From assembly GCA_023213395.1 (NCBI GenBank), contig CM041465.1, positions 77,135,741 through 77,199,740 on the forward strand: a stretch of 64,000 nucleotides of DNA, written 5' to 3'. The position numbers and the translations under genes are program-made. Below are positions 24,476 through 34,639 of this stretch, piece by piece. This stretch comes from Cycas panzhihuaensis (Eukaryota > Cycadophyta). Numbering within the stretch: the stretch's first letter is position 1; each line of letters begins with the position of its first letter. Below the pieces are notes generated by a model that was given only the letters and a program-made list of their open reading frames with translations, was not told the DNA's origin and did no database searches.

Positions 24476-24578
24476 ATATGAAAATCTTTAAGATTTTAAA
24501 TAAGGAATATACATAAGATTTCATATATGATTTAATAAATAATAATCTTATAAGTATCTCCTTAGGCATAATTATATG
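24203..24578. repeat. Foldback made of three copies of a ~110-bp unit
   Basis: A unit beginning TATGCCTAAGGAGATACTTA occurs forward at about 24211-24310. It occurs inverted at about 24320-24420, and inverted again at about 24468-24570, ending TAAGTATCTCCTTAGGCATA. The centres are (CT)n-TATA-(GA)n at about 24307-24334 and (TC)n-(TA)n-(GA)n at about 24425-24475. Each neighbouring pair can fold into a long near-perfect hairpin. It sits inside the minisatellite. A MITE-like element that targets TA-rich microsatellites is one reading; local inverted duplication is another. Confidence 0.8.
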
Positions 24579-24920
24579 CATCTCAATAGACACATCTTAT
24601 TGACACCTATAAGTATGTTGTCCATGTATAACCTTATTAGTTTCTTTCCAAATATAAGTATCCCATTAGAAGTATCTTACCAGGCATGTCAACAGGCAAG
24701 GTAAGTATCACTATTGATATCTCACTTAAACATAGTTATCAGTATCACTGACATGTCTATAGGTATCTTGCTAAATTGGTATACTTATAGGTATCTTGCT
24801 AGCTATACCTATAGGTATCTCATTGGCCATACTCTCTTATCTCACTAAAAATACCTATGAATATCTTACTAAGTATGCCATAGAGGTATCTCACTAGGTG
24901 TACTTTTAGGTGCCTCTTTA
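24579..24920. repeat. Degenerate minisatellite, locus 1b
   Basis: This continues the 23640-24060 array on the far side of the foldback, with copies such as CTTGCTAAATTGGTATACTTATAGGT split around 24770 and others at 24700, 24800, 24840 and 24880. The array was probably continuous before the foldback and microsatellite expanded within it. Confidence 0.7.
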
Positions 24921-26030
24921 TTAATGACATAATATATTTTGATAACACTTTGAGTTATTATCATATACTTCTACTTTATACCCACATGACTAGTTGCTTT
25001 AAAGTGTATAGTTTTGTTTTATTTCTCTTTAGTTCGTTCTATATATTTTTTACTAGATATCATGCTAATGCATATGCTATTATAAGTTTTATTACTATAT
25101 AAAAGCTAATATCTAATTAAGAGGGTAAATAATAATGGGAGATACTATGAAGAAGCTACCCTATAGTTGAGAGAATAAATGCCCTATAGTTAAGAGGGTA
25201 AATTAGAATGGGAAAAATAGTTAACGGCTAGCTAAACTTTAGTTGTAAACGTAGCATATTAAAGCTACTAATCACTATGGTTATCATGGGATTAAGTGTT
25301 TTTGGTAGGTTGCTTTAATTATTAGTTGTACCTTCCTCAAGTGTCAAACCTTCTTTTATTGATAGAGCTCTTTTATATCTCTATAAGATTGAATGCAATA
25401 ATTCTATCAACCATGTGAAACTATTTTACTAGAATTTAATGTAATTATCTCTATTACACTAAAAACTCTAAAAATGACTAAATGAAGATACTTAACATTA
25501 TTTGTTGTAAGACATTATACATAAGTCATTTAAAATCAACTCATGTATTAGGTATAAAGAGCATATATGCTTCTAATATGAACCTCATTAGTATCACTCC
25601 TTGATGTATAGGCTAAATGCTTCCAGTAAATTTCATTTCACCTGTAATCATAATAATGTATGTAGTATAGTAATTTCCTTGGTGGTGGATGATTAATCCA
25701 TCTCTTTTTGGATAATGTACAGAGTACGGGTTATGCTTACAAGTTGGTTAATTATAATTATTAGTTTTATTATGTAATACCAAAGAAGGAATTTTAAATT
25801 ACAACACTTGGTTTCATCATCTAGTTAGGAACCCTAAGGTGTTCATAAAATTTTATGATTAAAAGCTACTAAAACTTAGTGCATAATGATTTTGCTATTA
25901 AAAAAAAAACTACATGTCTTTATTTCTAGATGTAGTGATCAATAAATATATTTTTCTTTTTTATTTTATTTTTTGTATTTTCTAGATATTCCTTTAGTGT
26001 GATGTGGAATAATATTATGTGCAACCCATA
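24921..26030. other. Unassigned A+T-rich DNA left of the gypsy element
   Basis: No gene is visible. The segment around 25120-25240 (TATAGTTAAGAGGGTAAAT, then AGAATGGGAAAAAT) resembles 60140-60200 (TTAAAAGGGTAGTTTAGAAT). Together with the shared minisatellite this suggests the gypsy element inserted in a copy of the repeat seen at 60013-61459. The last five bases, CCATA (26026-26030), are the gypsy target duplication. Confidence 0.45.
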
Positions 26031-26595
26031 TGATGTCAGAGCAACTGGACCTTCATCGCAATTTAATTCACTTTTTTACTTTTTCATCTTTTTTCCTATA
26101 GATTTTAGGGTTTACTACTTGGGCCATAACTTTTCACTTAGTAGTTAAAATTCAATCATTTTTATACTGATTTGAGGGTTTATTTAAGTAGAATAGGCTA
26201 AAATAGCCTATAACTGAGCCATAGGTTTCATTATAGGCTCACAGTTTTTTAGCTAAAAAATACCTAGAATATACCTAAAAATTAAGATTTAGTTTGTATG
26301 TTTAAAAATAGTAGTTAATTTTAGATTAGTTTTCACTATTTATGTAATGACCCTTAGTTGTATAGTTTTTAAGTAGGAATTAACTTAAAAACATGGTTTT
26401 ATTTAATATTTTAGGTAATTAAGAGATTTTTTAAGAGTTCTTAGGGTTAGGGTTAGAAGATTTTAGACTTCTCACTTTTACTTATATAAATGTCTTTTTA
26501 GATTATCTTTTAGTAGATTGAATAGAAATGGAAGTAAACTAATTTTCTCTATTCTCTAGTTTTTCCTTATTTTTCCTTGTAGACCATCCTCATCA
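26031..26595 (+). repeat. 5' LTR of Gypsy-1
   Basis: It starts TGATGTCAGAG and ends CATCCTCATCA. It matches the 3' LTR through AATTTAATTCACTTTT, CCATAACTTTTCACTT, AATGACCCTT and AGATTATCTTTTAG in the same order. A degenerate primer site, AGTATAAGAGT (about 26600-26610), follows, most like the tRNA-Met site. Confidence 0.88.
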
Positions 26596-26639
26596 TCTAG
26601 TATAAGAGTATGGTTCAACTCTAGGGTCAAAGAAAAACC

Positions 26640-27900
26640 ATAAAAGTTTGAGGTATTATGACATATATTTATTAGAGAAATTATGGAGGTAGTGGAGCAT
26701 TCCTATTAAAAGGGTGAGGAAGGGCTTATTCGAGCTTATGAGCCTTATAGAAAACTTATAAGAGAAGCTTTAGAACCCAAAGTGGTTAGTAAAGACAAGA
26801 GTAATTAAAAATGGTGAGAAGGGGAAGAAGAGTGAACTATACTAAAATGAATAGAAACCTATGTGAGCTAGAGAGGAGAATAGAATAACTTATTACCATA
26901 GTATTAAGACAAAGGCATAAAAGAAATACCAATGAAAAAGAGGTATTAAGTAAAGATGGCATGATATTAGAATATGGTGAGCTACAAGAACTACATATAA
27001 TAGAAGAGAGATTCTTAAAAGCACTTGAAGATAAGAGCACTAGAATCAAGATTGACATTTTAGATTACCAAGGGAGTTTAAAACTAGAGGGGCTAGTAGA
27101 CTAACTAAATTCCATAGAGAAATTCTTCTAAGAGAAGAGCATGATTGAAGAAAAGAAAGTACAGTTTACATGTATGAAATTAAAGGGTCATACAACTATT
27201 TAGTGGGATCACTTATAGAAAAAGAGAGGGTGAAGGAAGGTAATAAAAAGATTAGAATATAGATCAAAATGGTTAAGAAGTTGAAAATGAAGTTTTTACT
27301 AGTTGATTATTCTTAGGCCTTCTTTAGAAAGTTTCATAATTTAAAATAGAAAGAAATAATAGTACAAGACTATATGGATGACTTATATAAGCTTTCCATT
27401 AATGTGGAGCATAAGGAGATAGAAAAACAAGTTATTGCAAGGTATGTAAATAGTTTAAAGTTTTCAATTTAGGACAAACTTAGTATCCATAAAGTTAAAA
27501 GTATAGAAGATGTGTATTAGTTAGTATTAAAGGTAGACGATAAGCAAAATAGCCATTCTACTCAAAGGCTTTTTGTGATAAAAAGAAGTTCATCATCTTT
27601 GTATAAAGGTAGATGAGGAATCCCCTATGTGAGAGGAGAATCATCTAATAGGATGGAAAGATAAGAAGGAGAGACGTAGGGAAGAATACAAGGAGGAAGA
27701 AGTACTTAGAACTAACCTAGGGGAAGAGGATTTCTAGGATTCCAATAAGTTAGGGGTTTTAGTGGTGGAAGAGGATGGAGAAAACCTTTTATTTGTTTCA
27801 AATGTGGGGAAGAAAGACATGTGGCATTTGAATGCGCTTATCACTATGAAGAATAATTTTAGAGGTAGGGAGAGAATTTAAGGATGAACTTAGCCCAAAA
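26640..27900 (+). pseudogene. Gypsy-1 gag remnant
   Basis: A glutamate-rich start leads into the retrotransposon gag domain at about 27040-27540. Motifs with stops interspersed are IDILDYQGSLKLEGLVD, EEKKVQFTCMKLKGHTTI (stop) WDHL, the QDY of the capsid region, and RYVNSLKFSI. The nucleocapsid zinc knuckle is at 27794-27835 (CFKCGEERHVAFEC) with all four ligands present. TAG and TAA stops fall at expected Trp and Gln codons, including the WW of the capsid motif. It is not translatable. Confidence 0.88.
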
Positions 27901-28139
27901 TAAAAATGGCAATAAAAGAATTGTGGATAATGAAGGTGAGAGTTTAATGCTCTAAAGAATCATGATAACACCAAGATGACAACTAGTACAAGATAAAAGA
28001 AAGGAAAATATGGAAAATGCTTCATGGTTATGAACCAACATTTTTAGAGAAAGATGTACCCTAGGAAGATAGATATGCAAAGTTATAATTTATGGTGGTA
28101 GCTATGAGAATATAGTGTTCAATAAAATAATAGAAAAGT

Positions 28140-28990
28140 TAGGATTTTGTTGTGAAACACATCCATATCCATATCACATTTCTTAGTTTTAAAAGGTAAA
28201 TGAGGTGACTATTGAAGCAATAGAGGCACTATCTCATACCTAAGGAATTTATCTTGTTTACTAATCATCAAGCCTTGAGGGATGTGAATACCTAAAGGAA
28301 ATTAAATACTAGGCATGCTAAGTAGATATCATATTTACAAAGCTTTACATTTATCTTGAAGTACAAATTAGGCAAATAAAATTGTATTTCTCTCATATTA
28401 AGTAGGCAAGTTGAATTATTGATCACCAAGGCAAATGAGGTGGTAGGATTTAAATCCAATACGAATTTGTATAACTCATACCTTGATTTTGAAATAAGTA
28501 TCTTCTAACTCAGGGATATGGCTGTTTATGTGATGATTATGCTATGTAGGATGACTACCTATTTAAGAAAAGACAATTGTGCATCCTAATGAGCCTCATG
28601 AGGGAGAACATCATATGAGGATTACATAGTGGAGGTCTTAAAAGGTATTTTGGTTGAAACAAAACCATAGATTTAATAGAGGAGAAGTATTTTTTGCCTT
28701 GAATGAAGAGTGATATGGTAAGATTTATGACACATTGTAGGATATGCCAGATGGCCAAGGGGCATGCATAGAATACTAGCCTATATATACCCTTACCAAT
28801 ACTTAAAGGATCATGGATAGACTTGAGCATGGACTTTATATTAGGATTACCACATACACAAAGAGGTAATGATTTAATTTTTATCATTGTTGATCATTTT
28901 AAAAAATAGATCATTTTATTGCATTTAAGAAGATAAATGATGAATTTATAATAGTAGATTTATTCTTTAAAGTGGTTATAAGGCTATAAG
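28140..28990 (+). pseudogene. Gypsy-1 pol remnant, left part (RNase H, integrase N-half)
   Basis: A short, unclear protease-region stretch (to about 28200) runs straight into RNase H-like sequence (about 28235-28480) of the pattern EFxLxTNHQALRDVN, RHAKWISYLQSFTF and LSRQVELL. The reverse transcriptase, including the YMDD-type box, is absent, so roughly 1.2 kb was deleted. Integrase follows: the zinc-binding HHCC region with CRICQMAKG at about 28735, then the core opening [16 protein letters not shown] at about 28825. The frame is cut at 28991 by Copia-R and continues at 42249. Confidence 0.85.
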
Positions 28991-28991
28991 G

Positions 28992-29290
28992 TGAAGGAAG
29001 GATGGATCTAGGGAATAAATTACTCACATGTACATAATGGCAATGGAGAATGAAAAGGATATAAGAGCAAGCTTAGAGGTGAGAATAAATAATGACTCCC
29101 TCGTTGAGATTTCATCTTTTATTAATGAGGGTGAGCATTAGGGTTAGGATTTTCTCACCTAATGATATAAACTTAAAATTACATTTAAATGTACATAAAG
29201 TGTATTTCATTAAGAGACTAATGCTAACAATATATTCTAAGGTCACATAATTAACCTACACAAATGACCTTGATACCTTAACCTCTTTCA
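28992..29290 (-). repeat. 3' LTR of Copia-R
   Basis: On the plus strand it runs from TGAAGGAAGGATGG to CCTCTTTCA. It matches 41938-42248 along its length, apart from a roughly 15-bp gap near 29066. It lies between the gypsy integrase and the polypurine tract. Confidence 0.92.
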
Positions 29291-29302
29291 ATCCCCCCCT
29301 TA
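29291..29302 (-). promoter_or_regulatory. Polypurine tract of Copia-R
   Basis: The plus-strand reading ATCCCCCCCTTA gives a minus-strand purine run, TAAGGGGGGGAT, touching the 3' LTR. It would prime plus-strand synthesis. About 460 bp of non-coding sequence separate it from the end of RNase H, longer than usual. Confidence 0.85.
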
Positions 29303-29769
29303 ATGGTGGAAGGTCATTTTGAGAAAATCTATTCTATGAGATCTTCATTTGAGCCTCATTATTACATTAAAATTCTAAATGACACTTTTGTGGGAAAACC
29401 CTCATGGGAAATAAAAGCTCATGAACTTTCTAAGATCTATAGCCCCTTTTATAAATCAAAATAGCTAAGGTGGCTCTTTGATATAGCCTGATAACCAAGC
29501 AGCTTAAATATGCAGCTTAATCTGCCAAGTCTCCATATACTATTTGGTCATCCCCTATGCCCTTTTGGGTTTTTACAGGTTTTAATTTTTTAAAATTAGT
29601 ATAACCCTTATCCTTCTATGTGCATATGGGGTTTTCAAAAACAAGATAGAGTAGAGACTTACACTTATTCTTCCATGCCCATAACGGGTTTTCACAAAGA
29701 GAGTAGAGTATGATGATCCTGTTGCCATCTTCTTTGATCAATCAAAGATGGAGGCCCTAAGGCTGAGTT

Positions 29770-31640
29770 GCCTTTGAATCTATTCAAGCTTCATCTTTTG
29801 TAGTTATTTGGTGAATATATTAGTCACTTGATCTGTTATGGGGCAGTATTCCAGTTGAATTGTGCCATCATGAACAAGTTCTCTAATCTTGTGGACTTTC
29901 GTACTTATGTGTTTGGTACGATCACAAAATATAAGATTTTTTGCCATGTAGATTACTAATTGATTATCTACGTGAAGACTCGTAGGACTTGTTTGGGTGA
30001 TATTCAATGTTTTCAATAATTTTTTCAGCCATATCACCTCCTTACTGGTCTTAAAAGCAGCAATGTATTCAACTTTAACAGTTGAATCTGTAACTATCTT
30101 CTGCCATCTAGATCTCCATGATATTTATGCTGTTGTAAGAAACATTACATACCCAGACGTAGATCTTCTTGTATCTTTATCTCCTGCAAAGTCTGAGTCT
30201 ATGCATGTAGAAAGATTGAAGTCTAAATTAGGTTCATATAACATACCATATTTGTTGGTTGTCTTAAGGTATCTTAACACTCGCATTACTGCCTGCCAAT
30301 GATTCTGCCTAGGATTTGTCATATAACGAGCAAGAATACCAATAGAGTGTGCAATATCTAGCCTTATATTAGTAGTGTAGATGAGACTACCTACAAGTTT
30401 CCTATAGAGTATTGCATTTGCCTCCCTAGTGTCAGTTTCAACTGAGAGTTTGGTATTAGGGTCCATAGGTAAAATCATTGGTCAAACATCTTCTAACTAA
30501 AACTTGGTTAGAAGATCATTGATTTATTTTTCTTGGGAGAGGAAAAATTTTCCATTCTTTTGTGTTACTTTAATTCCCAAGTAATATTTCATGAAACCAA
30601 GGTCAGATAATTCAAACGTTTTACCAAGGTCCTTTTTCAGCTGGCTTATTACTTGTTCACTATTACTTGTTACTAGTATGTCGTCTACAAAGATTATAAG
30701 ATAAGTGACTTTATCCTTATGGTGCTTGATGAATAATGTTACATCAATATCTTGGTAGTCATAAACCTCATATCTGAATTATCTCATTCTTTTAGACAAC
30801 TTGGAAAACCAAGTACGAGGGGCTTATTTAAGGCCGTACAAGGACCTTTTGAGCCTGTAAACCTTATGCTCTTAACCTTCAATCTCATATCCTTTTGGCT
30901 GAGCCATGTAAATTTCTTCTTCATGATATCCATTGAGAAACATGGTCTTAATATCAAGTTAGTGGATTTTCCCACTTTGTTGAGTAGTCAAGGCCACAAG
31001 AGTTCTAATTGTAGGCCACTTGGTTGTAGGTGTGAAGACTTCAATGTAGTCGATGTCTTCCCCTTATATAAATCCTTTAGCAACCAACCTTACCTTGCAT
31101 TTTTCAAGGGTGCCGTCTGATCTATATTTATTTTTGAACATCCATTTATTTTGAACTACCTTTCTGCTAAGTGGTAGATCAATGAGCTCCCATGTACCAT
31201 TTTTGATAAGAGATTGATACTCTTCATTTATGGCATTTCTCCAAACTATATGTTTTATAGCTTCTTGGTACATTAGGGGATCTTCATTAAGAGTAAGGTG
31301 CATTTTTGCCAGTTCAAGCTTAGTATATAATGATTCCTATATCCTTTCTCTATGGGCACTTCAAGTGCTAGTTTTACCCACTTTATCTGGTCATATGTCC
31401 TTATTGAGCTGGCAGGCTTCTCGAGATCCTCAAGTTGAGAATAAGGTCCTCATTTTCCTCAACTTCTTGGTTTTCATCTTGTTCATTAAAATGATTATTT
31501 TGTGAAGACGGTCCTTCTACCATTATTTTATCTTTATCAACTGAAGGTAGAGAGGATGGTTCTTCTATAATGGCTTTGCCTTTGTTAACTCTTCTATCTT
31601 CAAGGGATGGTGCTAGATATGCACTCATCGGTTTAGAGTC
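29770..31640 (-). pseudogene. Copia-R reverse transcriptase and RNase H remnant
   Basis: On the minus strand from about 31640: a linker (SLEDRRVNKGKAIIEEPSS), then RT from about 31300 (EAIKHIVWRNAINEEYQSL; GTWELIDLP; NKWMFKNKY; VRLVAKGF). Next come a box FVDD at 30680-30691 in place of YVDD, and YLGIKV. RNase H follows from about 30478 (LYRKLVGSLIY; DSDFAGDKDTRRSTSGYV) to the tail ITDQVTNIFTK at about 29804. Several long open stretches survive (31064-31303, 30125-30478, 29804-30037), but stops and frame changes separate them. Confidence 0.92.
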
Positions 31641-31787
31641 ATAACTTGTATCCTCTGAGGCTCTATTATCAACTTCTAATATTTGGAGTAATATATGTCT
31701 GTCACCCCCTTAAATTTTAGAATTTAAACATCATACTTAATAACATGATTATAGTAGCGTGAGGGTACTTTAGAGTCTAGTTTAAGT

Positions 31788-32179
31788 TGTTAGAGTTAAA
31801 TGTCATCACTTCACTCCTACCTTCTAACTAGGGGAGCATGCCTCATCATCTTCAATTTACACATGTGGGTGCTCAACATGTGTAGGTAAGTTAATGTTAA
31901 TTTGAGTTAAGTTTACTTTAAGTTAAGTTTATATTATTTTATTATAATTTAAATTTCAGGGGTTGAGGAGTTTCCTTCCTCCCCCAAAATTATAAATATT
32001 GAGAGGTGTGTAACCCTAGTGTCTTTAGACACTGCCCATATTGGGAAATTTATAACTCTCTTCACTACAATATGGATTGAATACAAACTACTTTCATGTT
32101 GAAGCTATGATGTAATATTGATCTATGTGATTTTTGTATATGTTCTGCCCTGTTCTCCTTGCATATTCTATTTCCAACA
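31788..32179 (+). repeat. 5' LTR of LARD-B
   Basis: It begins TGTTAGAGTTAAATG and ends TTTCCAACA. It matches the 3' LTR closely. The 3' copy has a tandem 9-bp duplication (GCTATGATG twice) that this copy lacks. TATAAATATT near 31995 is a possible core promoter. Confidence 0.93.
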
Positions 32180-32181
32180 TT

Positions 32182-32193
32182 TGGTATCAGAGC
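32182..32193 (+). promoter_or_regulatory. Primer-binding site of LARD-B
   Basis: TGGTATCAGAGC, the standard plant tRNA-Met primer complement, lies two bases after the 5' LTR. Its intact state fits the younger age of this element. Confidence 0.92.
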
Positions 32194-32459
32194 AGGCAAT
32201 TACTGGGCTATTGAAAATTTTCAAAGAAGTAAGACGATTTTGAGGCAGATTTGCTCACAAGTAAAATACTAGTTAGATTTATTTTCTACAAGTTTTTTTA
32301 GCAAGTTTCTTATATCATTTTATCAAGATTTGCATATTCTTAAGTTATATTTCACAAATAACAAAGATATCTTAGATTTATTCACAGATTTATGCAGATT
32401 TGTGAAGGAGATCAACAACAAGCTATATATTATTTAAGTTTTCTTCAGATTTATGATAT

Positions 32460-33160
32460 ATTTTCTTAGATCTACATTTTTATCAAATATTTGGCATTTT
32501 TTAAGTAATTTTTAGTTTATTTATTAAATATTTTTTAGATCTGTGAAGGATTGCAGCTGCATGTAATATTTACTCAAGTTTTTTCTCATATTTGCGCTGT
32601 ATTTCTTTATATTTACATATTTTATCATATATTTCATAATTTCTTGGTAGATTTCTTGTCTACTTATCTAATATTTTCTTAGATTTATGAAGGTTTTCAA
32701 CTACATGCAAGATTCATATAAGTTTTTTTCAAGATCTACATTTTTTACTTCAGATCTACTATATTTCATTTCAGATCTGCTTATTTTAGGAATTATTTGA
32801 CTATTTTTCTGGTATATTCATCTAGATCTGCAACATTTATTTTAGATCTACTATAGTACTCTTCAGATCTGCTATATATTTTTTCAGATCTACTTATTTC
32901 ATTAAATATTTTACCATTTTCTGCTATATTTGGTGTAGATATGATATATTTCATTTTAGATCTACTTATTTCAGTAATTATTTCAATATTTTTTGGTACA
33001 TTTACTACAAATCTATAACATTTAGTTCAGATTTGTTATATTTTATTATAAATTTATATTTTTCATTATATATTTGACTATATTTTTAAGTTTTTTTACA
33101 GATCTATAATTTTTGGGGCATATTCAACCTTTTGGAGAAGCATATACAACAGATCTCATT
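32460..33160 (+). repeat. Imperfect repeat array rich in AGATCT
   Basis: About a dozen AGATCT or near-identical boxes recur at spacings of roughly 20-90 bp. They are usually in the phrase CAGATCTRCTATATTTC or CAGATCTACTTATTTC, with T-rich spacers. Examples start near 32467, 32547, 32733, 32754, 32775, 32824, 32847, 32868, 32888, 32958, 33101 and 33151. The array lies in the leader, right after the primer site region. It codes for nothing visible. Confidence 0.7.
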
Positions 33161-33526
33161 TCTACAAGTCAGCTATAGCTAAGTTTACCAAGTTCTTCAT
33201 ACTTTTTTTCAGATTTAAATACATCTTTCTGATATATCTGCTTCATATATTTGAAAAGATCTCAGATACATATACATACATTTCATTTGCTTGATATGTT
33301 TTTGTCAAAATATTTAAAATTTTATGGTTTATTTGTGCTCCCTTGAATCAACAAAAAAGCTTAACATTTTTCATGTTTTTTGTACAAATATATATATATT
33401 TTAAGATATCTCTTTTATGGTATACACACTGTATGAAGACTATTCTTTTTCAACAAAAAACTCAACATTTTTTCATATCCTTTTTGTACATATATATGAC
33501 TTTTTGAATATTCAAAAAATTTTAGA

Positions 33527-33842
33527 CATAAGGACTCCATTATTCTGGAGCAAATTAAACAAAGCAAAACACTCTCCATAGGTCCTCTAATATTTGGGAC
33601 CTCTTTGAGGGTAGCACCTTTGCCATCAATTATAATGGCATTGAAGAAACAACTTATTAATTAAGCAAATAACACCTGTCTACAACATTCTATGGAGCAA
33701 AACAAACTAGGTACCATCCACATCTATTTTCATGATCACAAAGTAATTGGGAGAAATAGTAAGCTTCAACCACTCTGCAAAGTCAAAGCTCTGCACTGAG
33801 ATTACGTCTGTGCCAGCACCAGAGAAAGGGTTAAGGCCTTTT
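33527..33842 (-). pseudogene. Captured fragment of a methyltransferase-like (DUF7870-type) gene
   Basis: On the minus strand one frame reads through about 103 codons. It runs NPFSGAGTDVISVQSFDFAE, then WLKL, FVIMKIDVDGT, TGVICLINKLF, LQCHYN (stop) WQRC, GPKY, TYGECFALF and NNGVLM. This matches the pattern I recall for plant proteins of the SAM-dependent methyltransferase/DUF7870 family (DFAEWL...FVVMKMDVEGTEFDL...LIDELFLECHYNRWQRC). Four stops replace Glu, Glu, Arg and Gln. Similarity ends abruptly at both sides. It lies antisense to LARD-B and collinear with two other host fragments. The family name is from memory and should be checked. Confidence 0.65.
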
Positions 33843-33849
33843 AAATACC

Positions 33850-33872
33850 AAAAAAAAAAAAAAAAAAAAAAA
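33850..33872. repeat. A-run between captured fragments
   Basis: Twenty-three consecutive A on the plus strand separate the methyltransferase-like and aspartokinase fragments. The genes lie on the minus strand, so this is a T-run in their sense. It is therefore not a poly(A) tail of either, but could mark the join where the fragments were stitched together. Confidence 0.9.
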
Positions 33873-33877
33873 TCTAG

Positions 33878-34190
33878 ATTGCCTCTGTAACTTTTCGAGG
33901 ATCTGCACTATATACACCATCCACGTTGGTCTAGATTATAACTCATTTAGCTCTGAACAGAGCACCCAAGATTGCAGTAGAGAAGTCACTACCATCTCTC
34001 TTCAAAGTTATTGGAAGATTATCTTTAGTGCTAGTAATAAACCCTGTTGCAACAATAGTCTCATCCAAAGTACAAGAATACCATTTATTAAGCTTTTCCT
34101 TTGATGCTACATAATCAAGGTCCACTTGATTTGAACTGATCCAATTTAAAAGAACTCTCTTGAGAATCAATCCAAGCATATGCAGGATCA
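33878..34190 (-). pseudogene. Captured fragment of aspartokinase-homoserine dehydrogenase
   Basis: On the minus strand about 104 codons match the aspartokinase domain of the plant bifunctional enzyme. The sequence runs AYAWIDSQE, (one frame change) VLLNWISSNQVDLDYVASKE, KLNKWYS, ETIVATGFI, LPITLKRDGSDFS, ILGALFRAK, then stop VII stop TNVDGVYSADPRKVTEAI. The intact enzyme phosphorylates aspartate and reduces aspartate semialdehyde in the plastid, at the head of the Thr/Met/Ile pathway. Only part of the kinase domain is present, with no plastid targeting peptide and no dehydrogenase. I see no intron inside it. It was carried by LARD-B, and stops show it is dead. Confidence 0.88.
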
Positions 34191-34197
34191 ACTAGGT

Positions 34198-34400
34198 GCA
34201 TAACATTAATAGCTACCCTTCACAAATTGTGATGATACATGTGAAATGCATAACAAAGCTTGTAAGGATTTGGCTTTGTAGTGATATCTGAACACCCTGC
34301 CTTCCAAATCAATTCTTGCTCCACTCTTTCCAGTAGTCCCACAAAAGGAAGCTCTTGATCACAAAGGGCCTGAGTTTCTTTGTGTTTACAAAGCACTATT
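34198..34400 (-). pseudogene. Captured fragment resembling nucleoporin NUP160
   Basis: On the minus strand, directly before the aspartokinase piece, a frame reads KHKETQALCDQELPFVGLL, ERVEQELIWKAG, SDITTKPNPYKLCYAF, HMYHHN. After a frame change it continues to a region like RxAASYxYxYS. This fits the conserved plant NUP160 stretch PNPYKLLYAFEMHRHNWRRA as I recall it. NUP160 is a scaffold of the nuclear pore outer ring. Only some 60 codons are present, joined without spacer to the next gene fragment. The family call rests on memory of that motif and could be wrong; that it is host-like coding sequence is more secure. Confidence 0.55.
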
Positions 34401-34639
34401 ATAAACTATCGAAGACAGACGAAATTACTCTCTTCATTAGGATTCGATATAATAGCACAATATACATCTTTACATTACTCAAGATCCATAGAGAATTTGA
34501 ACACATTAGCACACAGGATTTGAGAATTCAAACACACGAGTTCAAATATTTAACAAAGGTTGCATCATATAGGGCAAGGTTTAAATTTGATAAGAAGTTG
34601 GAACCACAAACATTTGCTCCTGCAAACACAGCCCTCTAG

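Noticed and set aside
24101-24593. Two open frames (24101-24322 plus, 24390-24593 minus) with Ser-Leu/Arg-Glu repeats and an identical MPKEILIRLLFIKSYMKS tail
   Set aside because: They are translations of the TC/GA microsatellite and of the inverted copies of one repeat; identical tails follow from the inverted repeat.
23640-24920. CRISPR-like regular repeats
   Set aside because: Units are diverged, vary in length and lack unique spacers; the context is a plant nuclear genome. It is a minisatellite.
26837-27058. Minus-strand Ser/Leu-rich frame resembling a signal peptide
   Set aside because: Antisense of the glutamate-rich Gypsy-1 gag.
29997-31505. Plus-strand frames at 29997-30302, 30752-31120 and 31230-31505
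   Set aside because: They are antisense shadows of the Copia-R reverse transcriptase and RNase H.
33943-34191. An intact minus-strand gene for aspartokinase
   Set aside because: Only about 100 codons of a protein of some 900 residues are present, with a frame change, stops and no targeting peptide. It is a captured fragment.
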